Origin: Candidatus Zipacnadia bacterium
GTDB lineage: Bacteria > Armatimonadota > Zipacnadia > Zipacnadales > UBA5352
DNA length: 39,180 bases
Reading direction: 5' to 3'
Assembly: GCA_029820945.1 (NCBI GenBank)
Contig: JALGUJ010000032.1
Location: 1-39,180, forward strand
In this document: one piece after another, positions 23,649 to 30,276 of the stretch
Numbering within the stretch: the stretch's first letter is position 1
Layout of the letters: each line of letters begins with the position of its first letter
Position numbers and translations under genes: made by a program
The notes under the pieces: generated by a model
The model's database searches: none
Told to the model about the DNA's origin: nothing
The model's input: the letters and a program-made list of their open reading frames with translations, nothing else

Positions 23649-26600
23649 ATGCGACGCTGGCTGACCGTGCCGACCGCCCTGCTCGTCCTGGGGTTCGCGG
23701 TCCACGTGTGGGCGCAGGAGGTCCAGCTCCTCGCCAACCCCGGCTTCGAGGACGGCCTCGATGGCTGGTCGCTCTGGCCTGGGGAGAGCGGCTCCACGAT
23801 GAACCACGACACGGAGGTGGTCTCGGCAGGAGCGGGCTCCCTGCGCATCGACGCCGTCAGTCCCACCGACCGCGCCTTCGTCAATACCTCCACCGCCGGC
23901 TTCGAGACCGAGGTCATCTACCGCATCTCGGTCGCGATCCGCACGACCCCGGGGGTGCCCGACTCCGCGGTGGGCTTCCTCATCAACTACCGCGGCGGGG
24001 AGGGGGGCGGCATCCTCAGCCGCGCCTACCCCATGGGGCTGGAGAAGACGCCCGAGGGCGAGTGGACGCGATGGTCGGGGCTCTTCTACTGCACCCCCGA
24101 GATCACCCAGTGGCAGTTCCTACTGCGGCTGGAGTACGCCGTGGGCAGCGTCTGGTTCGACGACATCCGCTTTGAGCGGCTTGGTCTCGCCAGTGAGATC
24201 ACGCCCGATATCTGGACCTACCTGCCCGTGGGCGTCGAGATCGGGTCCGGGCCGGCGCGGCGCTTCTCACGGCACATGGAGGAGCGCGATGAGGCGTACC
24301 AGACGGCCGGCGAGTACAACAACGTGCTCATGGAGTCCGCGCTGGTGGAGGGACATCTGCGCGAGCTGGAGCGTTGCTTCGCCTACGCCGGGCGCGAGCC
24401 TCCCGGCGGACTGCGCGACGAGTTCAGTGCTCTGGACCAGCGTCTGAACCAGGCCTACCAGGCCTTTGCGGCGGCCTTCAGGGCCGATAACGCAGACGTG
24501 TGGGCCGCGTGCAGGGAGGACCTCGAGTTCCTCTACGCCGACGTCTTCGACCTTGGCGACGAGGTCCGGCGGGCGTGGGACTCGATCCGCCCGGACGATG
24601 CCGCCGAGATGCCCGAACACCTCGGCGAGCAGTCGCGGGAGGTCCCGCCCTTCAACCGCGATATGCGCATGAACCGGCTGCTGATCGGCGCCTGGAGCCC
24701 GACGAGCTGGCGGGAGTTTGAGGAGGTCTTCGACTTCGAGTTCCACTCGGGCTGGCACTCGGGGCAACCCGAGGAGTGGCCCGAGGGCGGCGAGCCGGAC
24801 TTCAGCAACATCACGGAGCTGTGCGACGAGCTGGAGGAGTACGGCTATGCGGGCACCTTCTCCATGATGCCCTTCGGCCAGCATGACGTCATCTGGGCGC
24901 CGGAGTGGTTCATGGAGCGGCATGCCGACGACCCGGACATCCGCAAGGTCTCCTGGGACGGCCACCAGGGCCGCGACCACAGCGGCTACTACGGGCTGAA
25001 CTTCTACCACCCGGCGGTCAGGCAGCACATCCACGACTACCTGAAGGCGTTCGCCACATTCGCGGCGGACGAGCCGCGAGTGCTCTTCTACGAGACCGCG
25101 CAGGAGGCCTACCCGCACTTCGGCTGCGAGCCGGGCAGGCGCCAGACCGGCTACGGCGCCAGCGCGCTGAAGCGCTTCCACCTGTGGCTGCACGACGAGT
25201 ACGGCGACATCGCCAAGCTCAACCGCGCGTGGGGAACCGGATACCGGGGCTTCACCGCCATCGAGCCGCCGCCGGACCGCTTTGCGGAGCCGGATCGGGA
25301 GATCACTCCGCTGGTCGCCGAGTTCGAGCGCTTCATCGAGAAGAGCTACATGGACTACCTGCAGCTCATCTACGAGTCGATCAAGGCCGGTGACGGCGGC
25401 AAGCCCGTCGCCTCGCGGCACAGCGGGCTGCTGACCAGTATCAACGGCGCGCGGGCCTTCGACACCTGCGACATCCTCGGCTACCACTCGCGCGCGCCGC
25501 GCATGCAGGTGATGAACCTGTACCTCAACTCCCTCTCCCGCTACAATGACAACCGCCCGCTGGCCTACCTGGAGGACTTCTGGGGCACCCAGCAGGAGAG
25601 CGATCGCGTGACCGACGAGCTCGTGCAGCGTCGCGGGCTGGAGAAGCACGTCTGCCGAACCTTCGCCTGGGGGCGGACGCTGCAGATGAAGTGGTACGCC
25701 TACACCTCGGGCAGCTACCTGACTACCTACAACGGGAACTGGTTCAACCCGCGCTACGACGTCCTGACCATGCGCTATTGTGCGCCGGCGCTGAAGATCG
25801 CGCTGGATCGAGTGCGTAACCTCGACTGGGTGCTGACGCACTCGACGATCCCACAATTCCGCGTCTGCATCTGGCAGCCGTCCGCGTCCATGCGCACCCA
25901 GGCGCGCAACGGCCTGGCGGTGGGGGAGATCATGGCGCTGCACCACGTGCTCTTCCCCGGCGGCTTCCCGTATGAGCTGGTGCCGGAGGAGTACTTCGAG
26001 GACGGCCGCGCGAGCCTCGACGACTTCGACGTGGTCTTCCTGCCCTGCGCGGAGTACCTCGCCGAGGACCATCAGCGACGGCTCATCGACTTCGTGCGCG
26101 CCGGGGGAACGCTCATCGCCGGGGAGCCGCCCGGTGTGCGCGACGAGCTGACGCGGCCGTCCGGGCTGCTGCTGCGCGAGGTCTACGGCATCGGCGAGGT
26201 CGGCTTCGATGCGGAGACCGCGCAGTGGAGCCTCGGGAGCCTCCTGCCGCGGCCCCTGGAGCGCCTCGGCAAGACGGAGGTCTCGGGGGCTACCGTTGGC
26301 GAGGGCGAGGCGTACCTCTCGCCGGTCACGCTCAGCCGCGCCCTCGGCGGCGAGGCGGGCAACCGGGCGCTGCTGGAGCTGCTGGCCGAGCGCGTGGGGC
26401 GCGATGCGTGGGCGGAGCAGGCGCGGTTCGAGTGCCTCCTGCGCGTGACCGAGGACGGCGAGCGCTACCTGTTCGTGCTTAACCCGAGCGCCGACGAGGC
26501 GCGCAGTGACCTGGTGCGGCTGGGCTTCGCGGCGCGGGCGGCGACGGATGTGAGCGTGCCCGGCGGCTTCCCCGTCGAGGTCCGGCAGGCCGGGGACGGC

Positions 26601-26657
26601 CCGGCGATCCAGATGGCGCTCGGGGCGGGGGAGATGGCGGTGCTGTGGCTGCGCTGA
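23649..26657 (+). CDS. Secreted GH42-like protein with N-terminal CBM
   Basis: Exported protein of 1002 residues. The ATG at 23649 has GGAGAGG eight bases upstream and gives the signal peptide MRRWLTVPTALLVLGFAVHVWAQ. Residues about 25-170 form a CBM4/9-like jelly roll (LLANPGFEDGLDGWSLWPGE, SVWFDDIRFERL). A helical spacer (about 200-310) leads to a GH42-like barrel at about 330-720. E482/E486 (FYETAQEAYPHFG) are acid/base candidates, and E642 (LAYLEDFWGTQQE) a nucleophile candidate. A GH42 trimerisation/GATase-like domain follows at about 730-900 (EDHQRRLIDFVRAGGTLIAGEPPGV). It shares fold, but only modest sequence, with the divergent GH42-like protein. Substrate is unknown. It faces a convergent methyltransferase gene 47 bases away. 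Confidence 0.82.
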   Translation: MRRWLTVPTALLVLGFAVHVWAQEVQLLANPGFEDGLDGWSLWPGESGSTMNHDTEVVSAGAGSLRIDAVSPTDRAFVNTSTAGFETEVIYRISVAIRTTPGVPDSAVGFLINYRGGEGGGILSRAYPMGLEKTPEGEWTRWSGLFYCTPEITQWQFLLRLEYAVGSVWFDDIRFERLGLASEITPDIWTYLPVGVEIGSGPARRFSRHMEERDEAYQTAGEYNNVLMESALVEGHLRELERCFAYAGREPPGGLRDEFSALDQRLNQAYQAFAAAFRADNADVWAACREDLEFLYADVFDLGDEVRRAWDSIRPDDAAEMPEHLGEQSREVPPFNRDMRMNRLLIGAWSPTSWREFEEVFDFEFHSGWHSGQPEEWPEGGEPDFSNITELCDELEEYGYAGTFSMMPFGQHDVIWAPEWFMERHADDPDIRKVSWDGHQGRDHSGYYGLNFYHPAVRQHIHDYLKAFATFAADEPRVLFYETAQEAYPHFGCEPGRRQTGYGASALKRFHLWLHDEYGDIAKLNRAWGTGYRGFTAIEPPPDRFAEPDREITPLVAEFERFIEKSYMDYLQLIYESIKAGDGGKPVASRHSGLLTSINGARAFDTCDILGYHSRAPRMQVMNLYLNSLSRYNDNRPLAYLEDFWGTQQESDRVTDELVQRRGLEKHVCRTFAWGRTLQMKWYAYTSGSYLTTYNGNWFNPRYDVLTMRYCAPALKIALDRVRNLDWVLTHSTIPQFRVCIWQPSASMRTQARNGLAVGEIMALHHVLFPGGFPYELVPEEYFEDGRASLDDFDVVFLPCAEYLAEDHQRRLIDFVRAGGTLIAGEPPGVRDELTRPSGLLLREVYGIGEVGFDAETAQWSLGSLLPRPLERLGKTEVSGATVGEGEAYLSPVTLSRALGGEAGNRALLELLAERVGRDAWAEQARFECLLRVTEDGERYLFVLNPSADEARSDLVRLGFAARAATDVSVPGGFPVEVRQAGDGPAIQMALGAGEMAVLWLR

Positions 26658-26704
26658 GCCGGTGATCGGCGCCGGCGGCGAGAGGGAGGGCGAGCTGGCG
26701 GGAG

Positions 26705-27415
26705 CTACTGACGGGGCTCCCTGCAGACCGCGACCATGTAGCGCGGGCCGAACTCGAAGTGCGTGAACCACTCCTCGGGCGAGAGCACGGGCAGGTCGCG
26801 CTCCGCCATCATGCGCCGGTACATGAACGTGCGCAGCAGCGGCCGCAGCGGCCTCCAGGCGCGCGTCGGCGGCGGCGAGAAGCCCTGGTAGTGCATCTCC
26901 ACGCGCTCGAAGAGCCCCGTCAGGAGGGCCTCGAACTCGGCGACGCTCCACTCCCGCACGTGGTAGGGGTTCTCCGGCGTGTCGTGGATGCTCCCGCCAT
27001 GGCGGACGCGCGTCGAGATGACCGCCACGCCGCCCTCGCGCAGCAGGTTGCGCGCCACGTGCTCGGCCCAGGCCTCGCCGTCGGCCAGGTGCTCGATCGT
27101 CTCGATGGACACGACGGCGTCCCACCGGCCCACGATCTCCAGGCAGGCGCCCGCCTCGAAGGTCGCGCTCTCGCTCCCGTAGGTCGCGCGGGCGGTCTCG
27201 ATGGCGGCGGCGTCGAGGTCCACGCCGTGGACGCTGCGCGCGCCTCCGGCCAGCAGCACGGGCGCGCCGAAGCCGATCCCGCAGGCCGCATCGAGCACCT
27301 CCGCGCCCTCCACCCACCGGGCGGCGAAGCGATAGCGCATCAGGTGCGGGTTGTCCACGTCCTCCGGTCGGCCGATGCGCTCATATGCGCCGCCGGGCCG
27401 ATGCTGGTCGTTCAC
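26705..27415 (-). CDS. Class I SAM-dependent methyltransferase
   Basis: A 236-residue Rossmann-fold methyltransferase. The SAM-binding motif I is VLDAACGIGFGAPVLL at about 40, followed by HGVDLDAAAIETARATYG (motif II) and WDAVVSIETIEHLADGEAWAEH, as in UbiE/Methyltransf_11-type enzymes. The C-terminal part (FTHFEFGPRYMVAVCREP) is unremarkable. I use the GTG at 27415 with a GGGGG run about six bases upstream. The frame stays open to an ATG at 27721, but that extension crosses three hairpins and has no methyltransferase character. The acceptor is unknown; N-terminal GGAYERIGRPEDVDNPHLMRY is like cell-surface or glycan-associated methyltransferases. Confidence 0.85.
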   Translation of the reverse strand: MNDQHRPGGAYERIGRPEDVDNPHLMRYRFAARWVEGAEVLDAACGIGFGAPVLLAGGARSVHGVDLDAAAIETARATYGSESATFEAGACLEIVGRWDAVVSIETIEHLADGEAWAEHVARNLLREGGVAVISTRVRHGGSIHDTPENPYHVREWSVAEFEALLTGLFERVEMHYQGFSPPPTRAWRPLRPLLRTFMYRRMMAERDLPVLSPEEWFTHFEFGPRYMVAVCREPRQ

Positions 27416-27474
27416 TTCCGGCCCCCAGTACGAGCTGCTCTGATGCGCTCGGCGGGCGGCGGACAGGCGGGGCG

Positions 27475-27500
27475 CGTGCGAGTGCGTCCGCACTCGCACG
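27475..27500. repeat. Perfect 12-bp palindrome
   Basis: CGTGCGAGTGCG (27475-27486) and CGCACTCGCACG (27489-27500) are exact reverse complements separated by TC. It is the longest perfect stem I found in the window. No T-tract follows on either strand. Confidence 0.7.
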
Positions 27501-27538
27501 GGTCCGCGCCCTACAACGGCACGGCTCGGCGCGGCTGA

Positions 27539-27556
27539 TCCCGCGCTTGCGCGGGA
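27539..27556. repeat. Hairpin TCCCGCG-CTTG-CGCGGGA
   Basis: A 7-base perfect stem (27539-27545 with 27550-27556) and 4-base loop. It lies between the two copies of the direct repeat ACAACGGCA, with AAA soon after on the plus strand. Confidence 0.6.
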
Positions 27557-27578
27557 CCAAACGACAACGGCAACGGGC

Positions 27579-27600
27579 GCACGGGCCTGGAGGCCCGTGC
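27579..27600. repeat. Hairpin GCACGGGCCT-GG-AGGCCCGTGC
   Basis: A 10-base perfect stem with a two-base loop (27579-27588 and 27591-27600). This type of CACGGGC/GCCCGTG palindrome is common as an intergenic repeat in GC-rich bacterial genomes; calling it such here is inference. Confidence 0.65.
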
Positions 27601-27751
27601 CACGGACCCGGCTGATCGGTCCCCGCCCGGCCGTGCGGCCCAGGCCGCGCGTGGCGCGAAGATGATGCACGGGCGCGAGGTGGTCGCCGATGACCTCGAA
27701 CGTGATCCACCGGCGCTGCATGCAGCGGTCGTCGGCGGGACGCTCCTCGCG

Positions 27752-30088
27752 TCAGTCGCTCTCCTCGGGCACGGCCACGCTGACCGGCTTCCAGATCCCG
27801 CCCTGCTTCGCGCCGTCCCAGACGCGCAGCGCCAGCACAGCCCTCTCGCCGCCCCGCAGTGCACCACGGTCCAGCGGCGCCGTGAAGGCACTGTCCCAGC
27901 CGTCGTGTTCGGCAATCAGCTCCCCGTTGAGGTAGACCCACGCCCGTCCGTCCACGGCGCCGAAGTGCAGGACCGCCCCCCGGTCGAGCCACTCCGGCTT
28001 AACCTCCAGGCGCAGCCGGTACCAGGCATGCCCGTCGTACTCCCCGTAGCCCTGCTCCTCCCAGGGCTTGCCGACCTCGATGGCGTCCCACGTGCCGTCG
28101 TCTAGCTCGGGGTCGAACCATCTCTGCGCCACACCGACATCCTCCGGGTCAAGGCGGAAGTGCCAGCCATCGGTGAGCCGTGCCAGCACCGTCTTCGCGG
28201 CGGCCGCCGCCCGGAGCTGTCTAACGCGCTCGCGCATGGCCTCGAGCTCCTTGCCCAGGTAGACCCTTCTGCCGACCACCGTTTTGCTCACCACGCCGTC
28301 CCACTTGTCGCGGTCCGTGCGGACCTCCTCCACGAGCTCTTCGAGGGTGGTCAGCGCGCGCTCGGCGGTCTCCAGGTCCTGGGAGCGATATATGCGGGCG
28401 TACGCCATGAGGCGCATGGTGTACTCGTGGGACAGCTCCAGCTTCGCAAGGCGCCGCCTGGCCAGGTCCGTCTCGGCCAGCTCGCGCGCCCGCTGAAGCT
28501 GCGCTCGGAGCCCGGCCAGCAGCTCGTCGGTGAAGATCTGCGCGCCGGCGGTGAGGCCGTGGCCGGGGAAGTGCAGATCGGTGCGGATGAACGCCTCCTC
28601 CATCAGCCGGTAGTACTCGCGCACCGCCGGGCCGCCGGCGCCGAAGAGACGGTCGCACATCTCGTCGAAGATGGCGTCCACGTCCGCGTCCACGTCCCAG
28701 AGCAGCTTGGCCGCGACGTAGTAGGCCGGGTAGAGCGTCCAGGCGTTCTCGCGAGTAAACTGGGTGTAGACGCCCCGGTCGCCGCGCCGGTGGAACCACG
28801 GGATGTCCTCGGCGATGCAGTGCACGATCGGCCAGGGCAGGTCCAGCCAGTTGACCTTCCAGTAGTACTCGTAGTAGTAGATCGGCGTGCCCAGCGCGTC
28901 CCACTCCCGCAGCAGCTCGACGTAGCGGCGATTGCGCGGGCAGGTGGGATCCGCGATCGGATGGGCCATGCAGTAGTCCTCGTAGTGGGTGACGATGACC
29001 GAGAGCATGGGGTCGGCCCGGACGGAGCGATCGCGCGGCGGCCGGTTGTAGACGTTGTAGGCGCCCACCAGTATGCGGGCGTTGGGGTGGCGCTCGCGCA
29101 GGTAACGGGCGATCTCGTTGTAGAAGACCAGGCTGCGCCGCGACTTACTCCGATCGGGCTCGACCCCCTCCTCGTCCAGCGCTCGACAGTGCTCGCAGTC
29201 GCACCAGAGCTGGCCGTCGGTGGGGGAGAAGGAGACCAGGTCGATCTCCGGGTCCTCGTCCAGCAGGCGGGCCATCGACTCCGCGACCGCGGCTGCGGCC
29301 TCCGGGTCGGAGTAGCAGAGCTTGCAGCTCCCTGCTTTGGAGCGTGAGCCGTCGATGAGCGCGAAGTAGTGCGGATGCTCGCCGAAGTGCTCGCGGTGCG
29401 GCAGCAGCCGGCTCTGCGTGTGGTAGACGCCCGGCTCGATCTTGAAGGTTGCCTCCAGACTGGCGCCGTAACAGCTCTGGCGGTTGAGGATCGCCCAATC
29501 CGTGCCTCTGCCGACCCAGCGCATCGGGAAGCTGGGCTCACGGCGGTCGTCCAGGCCTTCGAGGACGATGCTCTCCATCTCCGGCACGCAGGTGCCCAGG
29601 TCGTCGCCGGGGACGTACCAGCGGACGCCGAGGTGGTCTTCGAGCAGGCCGGCGACGCCGAACACCGTGCCCCGGTCGCTGCCGCCCACGATGATCAGGT
29701 CGCGGCCCTGGCTGCGGATGATGTAGCCCTCGGCGTCCAGCTCCCGGGGCGGAACGTGCCCAAGCTCGCGGCAGGCGTCGGAGAGGCCGAGCACGACGCG
29801 ATTGCCGGGCACGTCCTGCTCATCGGTCGCGACCGGGAGCACCGCGCCGGTCATCATCTCGATGTGATCCTGCAGGGCCGAAGCCGCGAACAGCAGGTCG
29901 TCGGTCGGCCGATCGCGGACGACGATTGTGGCCGCGGGCCGCCCGTCGAGGACGAGCGCGCCCGCCGGTGCGTCCGCGATAGCCGGCTGGCCCGCCGCCA
30001 TGAGCTCCTCCAGATCGGCCGCAGTGCGCACGACGCACGCGTGGGCCAGCACGATCAGGCACCCCGTAGACACCATGCCTCGATGCAC
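27752..30088 (-). CDS. DUF4838-type protein with C-terminal galactose-binding-like domain
   Basis: Protein of about 778 residues. I use the GTG at 30088, with GGGGTGAG just upstream; the ATG at 30076 is the alternative. A short hydrophobic leader (MVSTGCLIVLAHACVV) is a weak signal peptide or lipobox-like segment. Residues about 40-160 form the small alpha/beta domain before the barrel (AASALQDHIEMMTGAVLPV). DUF4838-like barrel sequence follows. CKLCYSDPEA and WCDCEHCRALDEEG give a CxxC and a CxCxxC pair often seen in this family, possibly binding metal. EYYWKVNWLDLPWPIVHCIAEDIPWF is a conserved-looking barrel stretch. The last 130 residues are a GH2-type sugar-binding sandwich (WYRLRLEVKPEWLDRGAVLHFGAVDGRAWVYLNGELI). 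Presumed glycoside hydrolase; substrate unknown. Confidence 0.83.
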   Translation of the reverse strand: MHRGMVSTGCLIVLAHACVVRTAADLEELMAAGQPAIADAPAGALVLDGRPAATIVVRDRPTDDLLFAASALQDHIEMMTGAVLPVATDEQDVPGNRVVLGLSDACRELGHVPPRELDAEGYIIRSQGRDLIIVGGSDRGTVFGVAGLLEDHLGVRWYVPGDDLGTCVPEMESIVLEGLDDRREPSFPMRWVGRGTDWAILNRQSCYGASLEATFKIEPGVYHTQSRLLPHREHFGEHPHYFALIDGSRSKAGSCKLCYSDPEAAAAVAESMARLLDEDPEIDLVSFSPTDGQLWCDCEHCRALDEEGVEPDRSKSRRSLVFYNEIARYLRERHPNARILVGAYNVYNRPPRDRSVRADPMLSVIVTHYEDYCMAHPIADPTCPRNRRYVELLREWDALGTPIYYYEYYWKVNWLDLPWPIVHCIAEDIPWFHRRGDRGVYTQFTRENAWTLYPAYYVAAKLLWDVDADVDAIFDEMCDRLFGAGGPAVREYYRLMEEAFIRTDLHFPGHGLTAGAQIFTDELLAGLRAQLQRARELAETDLARRRLAKLELSHEYTMRLMAYARIYRSQDLETAERALTTLEELVEEVRTDRDKWDGVVSKTVVGRRVYLGKELEAMRERVRQLRAAAAAKTVLARLTDGWHFRLDPEDVGVAQRWFDPELDDGTWDAIEVGKPWEEQGYGEYDGHAWYRLRLEVKPEWLDRGAVLHFGAVDGRAWVYLNGELIAEHDGWDSAFTAPLDRGALRGGERAVLALRVWDGAKQGGIWKPVSVAVPEESD

Positions 30089-30215
30089 GCTCTCACCCCA
30101 CTGCCATAGACTGCGGACGGATCGGTGCCGCACAACCAGATTCGGCGCCTGCAGGGGTGAGTCCTCCGCGGCGGGGGGCGCGAAGGCCCGCTGACGCGGA
30201 TGCCGCAACCGGCGC

Positions 30216-30245
30216 TTGCGGCCCCTCGGGCGTTCGTGCTACGCT
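30216..30245 (+). promoter_or_regulatory. Promoter-like element before the LamG protein gene
   Basis: TTGCGG (30216-30221), an 18-base spacer and TACGCT (30240-30245), with TGC directly before the -10. The -35 is identical to that of rpmB and the layout matches the rpmB and SPOR promoters. The -10 is weaker. It lies 31 bases before the ATG of the plus-strand gene. The 188-base gap to the divergent gene (30089-30276) shows nothing else clear. Confidence 0.5.
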
Positions 30246-30276
30246 GGGCCCATCACCGCTCCAGGGAGGTCTCCGC

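Larger units (their letters stand above)
27416..27751. other. Non-coding block with three hairpins
   Basis: About 336 bases between the methyltransferase start and the DUF4838 stop. No gene is supported. Three strong inverted repeats lie within 126 bases (27475-27600). A 9-base direct repeat ACAACGGCA (27513-27521 and 27564-27572) flanks the middle hairpin. The rest shows nothing recognisable. The pattern resembles an interspersed intergenic repeat element, but a second copy is not in this window. Confidence 0.55.

Noticed and set aside
26658-26676. Weak hairpin GCCGG...CCGGC after the second GH42-like gene
   Set aside because: Five base pairs and no T-tract; expected by chance at this GC content.
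27416-27721. N-terminal extension of the methyltransferase to ATG 27721
   Set aside because: The extension crosses three palindromes, has low-complexity Arg/Ala/Val content and no resemblance to methyltransferases.
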